From Clostridiales bacterium (GTDB lineage: Bacteria > Bacillota > Clostridia > Christensenellales > Aristaeellaceae): a DNA stretch of 64,000 nt. The notes beneath the pieces were generated by a model. It made no database searches and was not told where the DNA came from. It was given only the letters and a program-made list of their open reading frames with translations. Below are positions 41,098-49,752 of this stretch, in pieces (the stretch's first letter is position 1; each line of letters begins with the position of its first letter). The stretch lies in contig SVGU01000001.1 of NCBI GenBank assembly GCA_015056155.1, positions 1 to 64,000 on the forward strand, read 5' to 3'. The translations under genes and the position numbers were made by a program.

Positions 41098-42405
41098 ATG
41101 GATCTGAAAGGCAAGACGCTTTTGTTGATGGGCGGCGGCGCATATGCCCGGGATATTGAGCGTTACAAGAAGGCGAAGGACTTCCGCATCGTGGCGCTGG
41201 GTCGGGACGCGGACACCCCCATTTCACGCATAGCCGATGCATTCTATCAGGTCAATACGCAGGATGTGGAGGGCGTGTGCGAGGTCGTGCGCAAGGAGAA
41301 GGTGGACGGCATTTTCGTCGGCTCCTCCGAGGTGAATATCGCTCCGGCGACCCGCGTGAGCGAGATGACCGATGCGCGCTTCTATGTCACCCGCGAGCAG
41401 TGGGACGTGCTGGCGAATAAGGCGCTGTTCAAGGAGTACTGCCGGAAATACAATGTGCCGGTGGTGCCGGAATACCGCCTGCCGGAGAATTACACCCGCG
41501 CGGATGTGGAGAAGCTGCCCTTCCCCGTGATGCTCAAGCCCACCGACAGCTCCGGCGCTCGCGGCATGAACGCCTGCTACAACGCGGATGATTTCGATGC
41601 GCTGTATCAGGAGGCGCTCCGCTGGTCTAAGAAGAAGGAAGTCATCATCGAGGAGCTTATCGTCGGCGCGGATGAGGTGTTCTTCCAGTACACCCTGCAG
41701 GACGGCGTCTGCTCCCTGACGTCCTGCTTCACCAAGGTGTTCGTGCAGAGCGAGAACAAGAAGCTGATCCTGCCGATCTTCCATATGTACCCCAGCAAGT
41801 ACATCGACGAGTATTTCGACGGCGTGCATGAGGGTGTGTGCCGGATGTTCGAGGCGATCGGCGTCCGCGACGGCGTGATGACCCTGCAGAGCTTCTATCA
41901 GAACGGCCGCTTCTACATCTTTGAGGCGGGCTTCCGTATGGGCGGCGCGCAGAACTATATCCTCAGCGAGTACCAGAACGGCACGAATTCGCTGGAATAC
42001 ATGATCAACTATGCCCTGACCGGCAGCATGGACGATTCGCCGATCATCGAGCGCGACAATGCGCGCTTCCGCCATCCCTGCTGTAACTATTACGTCGGCC
42101 TCAAGCCCGGAACCATCGCGAAGATGGGCGGCGTGGACGAGGTCCGCGCGATGGACGGGGTGCTGAATGTGACGGTCATGTGCGGCGAGGGCGAGGTCAT
42201 CGAGGACACGAACGCACTGGAGCGGATCTGCCTGCGCATCCACGTGGTGGGCGAAACGGCCCAGAAGCTGGCGCAGAACCTCGTGGACATCAGCCGGACG
42301 CTCAAGATCATTTCCACCGAAGGCGAGGAGATGCAGCTGGAGCCGCTGGTGTATGAGCGGTGCCTGCAGGCGATCGGTGACACGACGATCTACTCGGGAG
42401 AGTAA
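41098..42405 (+). CDS. ATP-grasp ligase (third carbamoyl-phosphate-synthase-like)
   Basis: A 435-residue ATP-grasp enzyme: 'LLLMGGGAYARDIERYKKA' Rossmann start, 'NKALFKEYCRKYNVPVVPEYRLP', 'PVMLKPTDSSGARGMNACY', 'VIIEELIVGADEVFFQYTL', 'FYIFEAGFRMGGAQNY'. Same architecture as the genes at 35848 and 37044. The ORF begins at GTG 41071, but CAGGAGGG stands 6 nt before ATG 41098, so the shorter form is preferred. It is the last enzyme gene before the permease pair, hinting that its substrate or product is the transported compound. Confidence 0.83.
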   Translation: MDLKGKTLLLMGGGAYARDIERYKKAKDFRIVALGRDADTPISRIADAFYQVNTQDVEGVCEVVRKEKVDGIFVGSSEVNIAPATRVSEMTDARFYVTREQWDVLANKALFKEYCRKYNVPVVPEYRLPENYTRADVEKLPFPVMLKPTDSSGARGMNACYNADDFDALYQEALRWSKKKEVIIEELIVGADEVFFQYTLQDGVCSLTSCFTKVFVQSENKKLILPIFHMYPSKYIDEYFDGVHEGVCRMFEAIGVRDGVMTLQSFYQNGRFYIFEAGFRMGGAQNYILSEYQNGTNSLEYMINYALTGSMDDSPIIERDNARFRHPCCNYYVGLKPGTIAKMGGVDEVRAMDGVLNVTVMCGEGEVIEDTNALERICLRIHVVGETAQKLAQNLVDISRTLKIISTEGEEMQLEPLVYERCLQAIGDTTIYSGE

Positions 42406-42435
42406 ATTTACACATGCTTGAGAGGAGTTAACGGA

Positions 42436-43839
42436 ATGCCCATTGAGTTCCTGTATCTGGCTGCAGTGTTCGCCGTGGCGATCATCGGCTTTTCGATCCT
42501 GAAACGCCCGCTGTACGAGTGCATGCTGGCCGCGTTTGTTGTGCTGCTGACGGTGACGTCGATCTGGCCGAATGCCCCGATCACTGCGGAGAATCCCTGC
42601 ACCTGGGCAAAGGTTGGCGAATACATCTGGGAGGCAATGACAGAGGACAGCCTGTATGTGATCATCGTCTTTGTGATCTCCGCTGCGCTGCTGTCCAAGA
42701 CGAGCGTCATTGACGACTGCATCGCGATCATCCTGTCCATCTTCGGCCGGATGCGCGGCGGCGCCGGCTTCGTAGCGATCATCGGCAGCTCCTATATGGG
42801 CAGCCTGTCCGGCTCCGGCCCCGGCAACGTGGCGACCACGGGCGTCTTTACCATTCCGGCGATGAAGCACTCGGGCTTCCCGCCCCATCTGGCGGCCAAT
42901 GTCGAGGCGCACGCGAGCACCATGGGCAATATGATTCCGCCTGCGGGCATGATCGCTACGGCGTTTGCGGCGCTCAATGCGCTGTACCCGGATCAGTACA
43001 CCATGCCGCAGTACTGGATGCTTCTGTGGGGCATTGCGCTGTGGTTCATCGTGCAGCGAATCGTGACGCTGTATCTGATGTGCCGGTATTACAAGGTGGA
43101 GCCGATGAAGAAGGAAGACATCCCCAGCCTGCGGCATGCTGTGAAGCATGGCTGGAAGGCCGTGTTCCTGCCGATCATCGTGTTCCTGCCCTTCATGCTG
43201 ACGACGGAGTATGCGGATTTCTTCACCAGCCGCCTGGGCGCGGCAGGTTCCAAGGCGCTCAACAGCAGTCTGCTGCTGTTCATCCCTTCGCTGATCGTCA
43301 TCTGCGGCATTCTGCTTTCCGGGAAGGAGACCCGGAAGAAGATGAGCATGCCCTACATGGTGGAGAGCATCACCAAGGGCATGCTGAAGGTGGTGCCGAC
43401 CTCGGCGCTGGTGCTGTTTGCGTATTTCGTGAGCAATGTCTTTGCCGACATCAATGTGGAAAAGGCGATCGGCGAGTATGTGAGCGCCTTCAACATGCCG
43501 GGTTGGGCGCTGGCGATCATCGTCCCGCTGTTTATGGCGGTGCTGGGCATGCTGCTTCCCGGTTCCACGCAGGTGAAGATCTTCGGCGGCATCATCATCT
43601 CGATCTTTGCCGCGGCGGGAACGAATCCCATGCTGGCGGCTGGTATGCTGCCCTGCATCTGCGGCGCCATGCACGGCGTCACGCCGCCCTATTGCGCCTG
43701 TGTGTATACGGGTATGGGCATCGCGCAGGCTGAACTGGCGCCGACGCTGAAGAACTGCATGATCTGGGTGACGCTGCATTATCTGCTGTCCGTCCTGATC
43801 CTGAGCGGCTGGCTGCCTGTCTGGGGCCTGATTGTGTAA
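42436..43839 (+). CDS. TRAP-type large permease (DctM-like)
   Basis: A 467-residue membrane protein with about 12 helices. The central block 'GSGPGNVATTGVFTIPAMKHSGFPPHLAANVEA' and 'MGNMIPPAGMIATAF' match the DctM / fused TRAP permease core, and a second half-repeat is seen at 'LPGSTQVKIFGGIIIS' and 'HGVTPPYCACVYTGMG'. It would move a small carboxylate or similar anion. No periplasmic or lipoprotein TRAP binding protein is encoded beside it, which is unusual, so export or a related secondary-transport mode is possible. RBS GAGGAG, 31 bp after the ATP-grasp gene. Confidence 0.75.
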   Translation: MPIEFLYLAAVFAVAIIGFSILKRPLYECMLAAFVVLLTVTSIWPNAPITAENPCTWAKVGEYIWEAMTEDSLYVIIVFVISAALLSKTSVIDDCIAIILSIFGRMRGGAGFVAIIGSSYMGSLSGSGPGNVATTGVFTIPAMKHSGFPPHLAANVEAHASTMGNMIPPAGMIATAFAALNALYPDQYTMPQYWMLLWGIALWFIVQRIVTLYLMCRYYKVEPMKKEDIPSLRHAVKHGWKAVFLPIIVFLPFMLTTEYADFFTSRLGAAGSKALNSSLLLFIPSLIVICGILLSGKETRKKMSMPYMVESITKGMLKVVPTSALVLFAYFVSNVFADINVEKAIGEYVSAFNMPGWALAIIVPLFMAVLGMLLPGSTQVKIFGGIIISIFAAAGTNPMLAAGMLPCICGAMHGVTPPYCACVYTGMGIAQAELAPTLKNCMIWVTLHYLLSVLILSGWLPVWGLIV

Positions 43840-43851
43840 GGGGAGCTTGTT

Positions 43852-44127
43852 ATGAGAGAAAAACTGTTTCAGAAGCTGAACAAGATTTACGGCATCGTGA
43901 TGAGCATCGCGTTCTTCGGCGGTATCGTGCCGCTGCCCTTTTTCCTGGCGGCGCTGGTCATCGGCGGCAGCGTGGGCGAGAACATGACGGTGTTCTTCTA
44001 CAAGCAATTCTATCCCTGGGTCATCGCGCTGGCTTCCATCGCTGTCCTGATCGGAACGGTCGCGATGTATGTCGGCAAGGTGGAAGGCCTGTCTGTCAAG
44101 AAAGTAACGGCCGAGGAAGACAAGTAA
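43852..44127 (+). CDS. Small membrane protein paired with TRAP permease
   Basis: A 91-residue protein with two transmembrane helices (about 13-38 and 52-74), a basic N-terminus and a charged C-tail. It starts 12 bp after the permease. It is shorter than the usual four-helix DctQ subunit, but position and topology make it a candidate small subunit. No other family was recognised. Confidence 0.7.
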   Translation: MREKLFQKLNKIYGIVMSIAFFGGIVPLPFFLAALVIGGSVGENMTVFFYKQFYPWVIALASIAVLIGTVAMYVGKVEGLSVKKVTAEEDK

Positions 44128-44169
44128 GCGAGCGTGCGCGCTGCGCATGCAGGAATGGAGAGTACAACG

Positions 44170-45435
44170 ATGCGGATTCTGAGACTGCCCGGCTACTATT
44201 CCCCGGAACAGATTTCCAGTACACACCTGTCCAGGGATCTGAGTGAAGCGTATAAGAAGGAAGGCTTTTCCTTTGTCGATTACGTGCCCACGCCGACGCG
44301 CGGTGTGACCGACGAGGTGCGGCGGGAGTACAGCAAGCGGAAGTATGAAGAGCTTGATGGCGGCCGGATCATTGTCCACCGCTTCTCCATGTTCCGCGAG
44401 GGAAGGAATCCCATCCAGCGTGCGCTCCGCTACGTGCTGGTCAACGTGATCCAGTATTTCAAGGGGAGCAGGGCGAAGGACGTCGACCTGATCTACTCGG
44501 GCAGCACCCCGCCCACCCAGGGCCTGCTGTGCGGCCTGGTGAAGAAGCGCCTCAAGGTGCCCTTTGTGTACAACCTGCAGGACATCTTCCCGGATTCCCT
44601 CGTGAATGCAAAGATGACGAAGAAGGGCTCCCTCATCTGGAAGATCGGCCGGAAGATCGAGGACTTCACCTACCGCAGCGCGGACAGGATCATCGTTATC
44701 AGCGAGGATTTCAAGCGCAACATCATGGAAAAGGGCGTTCCGGAGGAGAAGATCGTCCTCATCCCCAACTGGGTCGATACCGGGAAGGTATACCCCGTGG
44801 CGCGGGAGGACAATGTGCTCTTTGACCGCTACGGTCTGGACCGGAACGGCTTCTACGTCTGCTACAGCGGCAACATCGGCCATTCGCAGAATCTGGAGCT
44901 GCTGCTGGACGCGGCGCGGGCGCTGAAGACCGAGCTGCCGGACATGCGCTTTGTGCTGATCGGCGAGGGCGCGGCGAAGGAAGAGCTGGAGAAGACCGTC
45001 GCGGCAGAGGGCCTGGACAACGTGATCATGCTGCCCTTCCAGCCCTACGAGGAGATCGCGCACGTGTTCAGTCTCGGCGATGCGGGCATGATCATCTCCA
45101 AGCCGGGCATCGGCGGAAGCTCCGTGCCCAGCAAGACCTGGTCCGTCATGGCAGCCGAGCGGCCGATCATTGCCTCCTTCGACGAGGACAGCGAGCTGGC
45201 CAAACTGGTCAACGCGCAGCAGGTCGGCTATGTGGCGCCCGCCGGCGACAAGCAGGCGCTGGTCGATGCGGTGAAGAAGGTCTATCAGGATCGGGCTGCC
45301 GCAGCAGCGCTGGGTCGCGTGGGCCGCAAGTACCTGATCGAAAACCTCTCCAAGGAAAAGTGCACCGGGATGTACGTCAAGACGATCCTGGAGGCCGGCA
45401 AAATGAAGGATAAAGTGAGAAGCGGGAAGGAATAA
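44170..45435 (+). CDS. Glycosyltransferase family 4 (WbuB-like)
   Basis: A 421-residue GT-B enzyme opening 'MRILRLPGYYSPEQISSTHL' as in WbuB-type fucosamine/deoxysugar transferases. It has 'LIYSGSTPPTQGLL', 'VPFVYNLQDIFPDSLV', 'ADRIIVISEDFKRNI', 'IPNWVDTGKV', 'CYSGNIGHSQNLELLLDA' and the donor-binding 'KPGIGGSSVPSKTWSVMAAERPII'. It adds a sugar to the lipid-linked repeat unit on the cytoplasmic face. One of only two classical glycosyltransferases seen in the locus. Confidence 0.9.
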   Translation: MRILRLPGYYSPEQISSTHLSRDLSEAYKKEGFSFVDYVPTPTRGVTDEVRREYSKRKYEELDGGRIIVHRFSMFREGRNPIQRALRYVLVNVIQYFKGSRAKDVDLIYSGSTPPTQGLLCGLVKKRLKVPFVYNLQDIFPDSLVNAKMTKKGSLIWKIGRKIEDFTYRSADRIIVISEDFKRNIMEKGVPEEKIVLIPNWVDTGKVYPVAREDNVLFDRYGLDRNGFYVCYSGNIGHSQNLELLLDAARALKTELPDMRFVLIGEGAAKEELEKTVAAEGLDNVIMLPFQPYEEIAHVFSLGDAGMIISKPGIGGSSVPSKTWSVMAAERPIIASFDEDSELAKLVNAQQVGYVAPAGDKQALVDAVKKVYQDRAAAAALGRVGRKYLIENLSKEKCTGMYVKTILEAGKMKDKVRSGKE

Positions 45436-45437
45436 AC

Positions 45438-46592
45438 ATGAAGATTCTGCATATGATGCTTGGCAACTTCTATATCGACAACTATTCCTATCAGGAGAAC
45501 ATGCTGCCGAAGTTCCACAAGCAGATGGGTCACGATGTGGAGATCGTCGCGAGCCTCGTCAGCTTTGACGAGAACGGCAAGCCCTGCCGCCTGCCGAAGC
45601 CGACGAGCTACATCAACGAGCACGGGATCCCGGTCACGCGCCTTGCGGACAAGAAAAAGACCCAGACGTGCAGAAGACTGCGCATGTACACGGGCCTGAA
45701 GGAAGCGCTGGAGAAGGCCGCTCCCGAGCTGATCTTCATCCACAACTGCCAGTTTGCCGATATCGGGATCGTGACGGCGTATCTGGACAAGCACCCCGGG
45801 GTCAGGGTCTATGTGGACAACCACGGCGACTTCTCCAACAGCGCGACGAACTGGTTCTCCCGCAACATCCTGCACAAGATCATCTGGCGTCACTGCGCGC
45901 ACAAGATCGAACCGTACGCAAAGAAGTTCTACGGCGTGCTGCCCGTGCGTGTGGACTTCCTGCGCAATGTGTACAAGCTGCCCCACGACAAGTGCGAGCT
46001 GCTGGTGATGGGCGCGGACGACAGCGAGGTCGAGGCGGCGGACAAGCCGGAGATCCGCAAGGAGATCCGCTCTCAGTACGGCCTGAAGGACGACGATTTC
46101 GTTATCATGACCGGCGGCAAGATCGACGCGTTCAAGACGCAGACCCTGCTGCTGATGGAGGCGGTGCAGAAGATCGACCGCGAGGACGTGAAGCTGATCG
46201 TCTTCGGCTCTGTGACGCAGGAGCTCAAGGAGAAGGTCAATGCGCTGGCCGACGGCAAAAAGGTGCAGTACATCGGCTGGGTGCAGGCGAAGGACTCGTA
46301 CAAGTACTTCGCCGCGGCGGACCTGATGGTGTTCCCTGGCCGCCACAGCGTGTTCTGGGAGCAGGTCGTGGCGCAGGGCCGTCCGATGCTGTGCAAGGAG
46401 TGGCCCGGCACGACGCATGTGAACGTGAACGGCAACGTGCGCTTCCTGACGCAGGATTCGACGGAGGAGATCCGTACGGAGATCGAGAAGCTGCTGGATC
46501 CCCAGGAGTATCAGAAGATGTACGACCTGGCCCAGAAGGCCCGCTCGGAGTTCCTGTACAGCGACATCGCCCGCAGGAGCATCGAGGAATAA
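45438..46592 (+). CDS. Glycosyltransferase, GT-B fold
   Basis: A 384-residue GT4-like enzyme. The N-terminal acceptor domain has 'NYSYQENMLPKFHKQMGHDVEIVAS' and 'LIFIHNCQFADIG'. The C-terminal donor domain has 'DFVIMTGGKIDAFKTQTLLLMEAV', 'VQYIGWVQAKDSYKYFAAADLMVFPGRHSVFWEQ' and the Glu-containing donor motif. It begins 2 bp after the previous stop and is the last gene of the long operon; a strong terminator follows. Donor sugar unknown. Confidence 0.85.
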   Translation: MKILHMMLGNFYIDNYSYQENMLPKFHKQMGHDVEIVASLVSFDENGKPCRLPKPTSYINEHGIPVTRLADKKKTQTCRRLRMYTGLKEALEKAAPELIFIHNCQFADIGIVTAYLDKHPGVRVYVDNHGDFSNSATNWFSRNILHKIIWRHCAHKIEPYAKKFYGVLPVRVDFLRNVYKLPHDKCELLVMGADDSEVEAADKPEIRKEIRSQYGLKDDDFVIMTGGKIDAFKTQTLLLMEAVQKIDREDVKLIVFGSVTQELKEKVNALADGKKVQYIGWVQAKDSYKYFAAADLMVFPGRHSVFWEQVVAQGRPMLCKEWPGTTHVNVNGNVRFLTQDSTEEIRTEIEKLLDPQEYQKMYDLAQKARSEFLYSDIARRSIEE

Positions 46593-46606
46593 CTGAAAAA
46601 TCGAAA

Positions 46607-46662
46607 CCCGGCTCAGCCATCCTCCGGCAGGAAACTGCGGAGAGAGGTTGAGCCGGGCTTTT
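46607..46662 (+). terminator. Strong terminator ending the long operon
   Basis: CCCGGCTCA and TGAGCCGGG form a 9-bp stem with an inner CTCCG/CGGAG pairing, followed by CTTTTCT. Confidence 0.85.
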
Positions 46663-46683
46663 CTGTGCGGCGGTTAAGCGCCC

Positions 46684-47547
46684 TCACCACTGCCTGCGGA
46701 ATTCTGTCGGGGAGACGCCCTCGATCTTGCGGAAGGCACGGGAGAAGTAATTCGCCTCGGGCATGCCGCAGCGGGCGCCGATTTCCTCCACGGACAGCTC
46801 CGTGAAGCGCAGGAGCTCCTTCGCGCGGGAAATGCGCAGGGACAAAAGATAATTCACGATCGTGGAGCCGTATTGCTCCCGGAACAATCGCGTGAGATGA
46901 AACTTGTTGATGAAGAATTTCTCAGCAAGGTCATCCAGCGCGATTTTTTCGTTGTAGTGGCTGTCCAGATAGACCTTCACGTCGGCGAGGCGGCTGCGGC
47001 TGCTTGCGCCGGAGCGGTGGGCGGCGGGTCGCCAGCCGGCCTGCATCAGAAGGGACAGCAGCGCGCAGAGCAGCTCGTTGATGTGCATGTCGCGCACGTG
47101 GTCATCTGCGGCGGCGGTCTCCTGCAGCTGTGCGAGCAGGTCAAGATAAGGCTGAACATCGCCGGGGCGGAAGCAGGGGAGACCGCCGCGGTCGACGTAT
47201 TTCTGGTAGATGCCGTGCATGGTGGGGCCGTCAAAATGCGCCCATGCCAGCGACCAGAGCTTCCGGGAGGTCGCGTGGCTGTACGCCCTGCGGCAGTCGA
47301 TGAACACGCAGCTGCCCCTGCTGAGCGCATGGACCGCGCCGTCATAGGTCAGCTCGCCCTCGCCCTCCAGCACGACGAAGAACAGGTAGGACGCAAGGTC
47401 GCTGCGCTGGCTCCTGTGGGGGCTGAGCGCGCGGAGCCTGCCGACCTCCTGCAGGTGCACAAGGCAGCTGCGTGCAAAGGCGGACGGGGTGTACAGAATG
47501 CGCCGGGAATCGACCTGCTGCGGGTCGCGGAATGTGAGCTCGCTCAT
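46684..47547 (-). CDS. AraC-family transcription regulator with cupin sensor
   Basis: A 287-residue regulator. Residues 1-150 are a cupin-like ligand domain ('[16 protein letters not shown]'). The C-terminal 100 residues are two helix-turn-helix units: '[26 protein letters not shown]' and '[35 protein letters not shown]', the AraC signature. It is likely to sense a sugar. It is divergent from gmd-fcl-manC and is the only dedicated regulator within the locus, so control of the GDP-fucose operon is plausible. ATG 47547 follows AGGAGG; the longer ORF upstream is discarded. Confidence 0.88.
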   Translation of the reverse strand: MSELTFRDPQQVDSRRILYTPSAFARSCLVHLQEVGRLRALSPHRSQRSDLASYLFFVVLEGEGELTYDGAVHALSRGSCVFIDCRRAYSHATSRKLWSLAWAHFDGPTMHGIYQKYVDRGGLPCFRPGDVQPYLDLLAQLQETAAADDHVRDMHINELLCALLSLLMQAGWRPAAHRSGASSRSRLADVKVYLDSHYNEKIALDDLAEKFFINKFHLTRLFREQYGSTIVNYLLSLRISRAKELLRFTELSVEEIGARCGMPEANYFSRAFRKIEGVSPTEFRRQW

Positions 47548-47578
47548 GCGTGGGCCTCCTGTCGGGTTCGCTGCTTCC

Positions 47579-47607
47579 AGTATGACACAGGATTCCACAT
47601 GTGTCAA
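47579..47607 (-). promoter_or_regulatory. Promoter of the AraC regulator
   Basis: On the minus strand TTGACA, 17 bp, CATACT. The -35 overlaps an ACACAxGATTCCACATGTGT imperfect palindrome that could be an operator. Confidence 0.6.
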
Positions 47608-47659
47608 GATAGTGCTAATGAAAGGCAACATTGCCTATGGTAATCCGGCTGGAATGCTG

Positions 47660-47665
47660 TATAAT
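47660..47665 (+). promoter_or_regulatory. Probable -10 of the gmd operon
   Basis: TATAAT sits 60 bp before gmd. No good -35 hexamer is found at 16-18 bp, as would suit an activator-dependent promoter under the divergent AraC regulator. Confidence 0.45.
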
Positions 47666-47725
47666 GGACATCGTGCAGCAATGCATTTTCCGCTGAATCT
47701 GATTTTTACAAGGAGTAGATCGTAT

Positions 47726-48769
47726 ATGAAGAAGGCGCTTATCACCGGCATCACGGGTCAGGACGGCTCTTATCTGGCCGAGCTCCTGCTGGACAAGGGC
47801 TACGAGGTGCACGGCATCACCCGCCGCGCGTCCATCAGCAACACCGCCCGCATCGACCACATCCGCAGCCGTATCACCCTGCATGACGGCGACCTGACGG
47901 ATTCCTCCAGCCTCATCCGCATCATCGGCCTGGTGCAGCCGGACGAGATCTACAACCTCGCCGCGCAGAGCCATGTGCAGGTGTCCTTCGACGTTCCCGA
48001 GTATTCCGGCGACGTGGACGCCCTGGGCGTGCTGCGCGTGCTGGAAGCCGTGCGCATCCTGGGCCTGAAGGACAAGTGCCGCATCTACCAGGCCTCCACG
48101 TCCGAGCTGTACGGCAAGGTCGAGGAGGTCCCCCAGAAGGAGACGACCCCCTTCCACCCCTACAGCCCCTACGCCGTCGCCAAGCAGTACGGCTTCTGGA
48201 TGGTGAAGGAGTACCGCGAGGCCTACGGTATGTTCGCCGTCAACGGCATCCTGTTCAACCATGAGTCCGAGCGCCGCGGCGAAAACTTCGTCACCCGCAA
48301 GATCACCCTGGCCGCCGGCCGCATCGCCGAGGGCATCCAGGATCACCTCGAGCTGGGCAACATGGACAGCCTGCGCGACTGGGGCTATGCCAAGGACTAC
48401 GTGGAGTGCATGTGGCTGATGCTGCAGCACGAGACCCCCGAGGATTTCGTCATCGCTACCGGCGAACAGCACACTGTGCGCGACTTCACCGAGAAGGCCT
48501 TCGCCGCCAACGGCATGACCATCCGCTGGGAGGGCACGGGCGTCGACGAGAAGGGCTACGACGCGGAGACCGGCAAGCTGCTGGTGAGCGTCAATCCGCA
48601 GTGGTTCCGTCCCACCGACGTGGACAACCTCTGGGGCGATCCCACCAAGGCGAAGACTGTCCTGGGCTGGAACCCGCAGAAGACCACCTACGCAGAGCTC
48701 GTGCGCATCATGGCCGAGCACGACCGCCAGCTGGCCAAGCGCGAGAAGGCCATGCTGAACGCCGAGTAA
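47726..48769 (+). CDS. gmd: GDP-mannose 4,6-dehydratase
   Basis: A 347-residue SDR enzyme: '[23 protein letters not shown]', 'HGITRRAS', '[10 protein letters not shown]', '[10 protein letters not shown]', '[23 protein letters not shown]' (Tyr-Lys) and '[17 protein letters not shown]', all diagnostic for GMD. It forms GDP-4-keto-6-deoxymannose. Start ATG 47726 after AAGGAG; the upstream open frame is non-coding. It begins the gmd-fcl-manC operon. Confidence 0.96.
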   Translation: MKKALITGITGQDGSYLAELLLDKGYEVHGITRRASISNTARIDHIRSRITLHDGDLTDSSSLIRIIGLVQPDEIYNLAAQSHVQVSFDVPEYSGDVDALGVLRVLEAVRILGLKDKCRIYQASTSELYGKVEEVPQKETTPFHPYSPYAVAKQYGFWMVKEYREAYGMFAVNGILFNHESERRGENFVTRKITLAAGRIAEGIQDHLELGNMDSLRDWGYAKDYVECMWLMLQHETPEDFVIATGEQHTVRDFTEKAFAANGMTIRWEGTGVDEKGYDAETGKLLVSVNPQWFRPTDVDNLWGDPTKAKTVLGWNPQKTTYAELVRIMAEHDRQLAKREKAMLNAE

Positions 48770-48785
48770 AGAGAGGCGACAGACC

Positions 48786-49730
48786 ATGATGGAGAAGAAT
48801 GCGAAAATCTACGTCGCCGGCCACCGCGGCATGGTGGGCAGCGCCATCGTCCGCGAGCTGAACCGGCAGGGCTATACCAACATCATCACCCGCACCCACG
48901 CGGAGCTGGACCTGACCCGCCAGGACCAGGTGGAGGCCTTCTTCGCGGCGGAAAAGCCGGAGTACGTTTTCCTCGCCGCGGCCAAGGTCGGCGGCATCGT
49001 CGCCAACCAGAGCGCGCTGGCGGACTTCATGTATGACAACATGATGCTGGAGATGAACGTGATCCACGCCGCGTGGAAGAACGGCTGCAAAAAGCTGGAG
49101 TTCCTCGGCTCCTCCTGCATCTACCCGCGCCTTGCGCCCCAGCCCATGCCGGAAAGCTGCCTGCTGACCAGCGCGCTGGAGCCCACCAACGAGGCCTATG
49201 CGCTGGCGAAGATCAGCGGCCTGAAGTACTGCGAGTACCTCAACCGCCAGTACGGCACGGACTACATCAGCCTCATGCCCACCAACCTCTACGGCCCCAA
49301 CGACAACTACCACCCCACCCACAGCCACGTCCTGCCCGCGCTCATCCGCCGCTTCCATGAGGCGAAGGAGAACGGCCTGACCACCGTCACCTGCTGGGGC
49401 GACGGCAGCCCTCTGCGCGAGTTCCTCTACGTGGACGACCTGGCGAACCTGTGCGTGTTCCTGATGAACAACTACTCCGGGAACGAGACCGTCAACGCGG
49501 GCACGGGCAAGGAAGTGACCATCAAGGAGCTGACGGAGATCGTGGCGAAGGTCGTGGGCTACGAGGGCGAGATCCTCTGGGACGCCACCAAGCCCAACGG
49601 CACGCCCCGCAAGCTCCTGGACGTGAGCAAGGCCGAGAAGCTCGGCTGGAAGTACCGGACCGAGCTGGAGGACGGCGTGCGCCTGGCCTACGAGGACTTC
49701 CTGAACAATCCCATGCGTGCGGAGCGGTAA
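48786..49730 (+). CDS. fcl: GDP-L-fucose synthase
   Basis: A 314-residue epimerase-reductase: '[18 protein letters not shown]', '[12 protein letters not shown]', '[16 protein letters not shown]' (catalytic Ser/Cys), '[18 protein letters not shown]' and '[13 protein letters not shown]'. It converts the GMD product to GDP-L-fucose with NADPH. It follows gmd by 16 bp. Two adjacent ATGs (48786, 48789) are possible. Confidence 0.96.
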   Translation: MMEKNAKIYVAGHRGMVGSAIVRELNRQGYTNIITRTHAELDLTRQDQVEAFFAAEKPEYVFLAAAKVGGIVANQSALADFMYDNMMLEMNVIHAAWKNGCKKLEFLGSSCIYPRLAPQPMPESCLLTSALEPTNEAYALAKISGLKYCEYLNRQYGTDYISLMPTNLYGPNDNYHPTHSHVLPALIRRFHEAKENGLTTVTCWGDGSPLREFLYVDDLANLCVFLMNNYSGNETVNAGTGKEVTIKELTEIVAKVVGYEGEILWDATKPNGTPRKLLDVSKAEKLGWKYRTELEDGVRLAYEDFLNNPMRAER

Positions 49731-49752
49731 GCGCCGCAGAAAGGGGCATCTC

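Noticed and set aside
41224-45063. 1279-residue minus-strand ORF
   Set aside because: Shadow of the ATP-grasp, permease and glycosyltransferase genes on the plus strand, which all carry family motifs.
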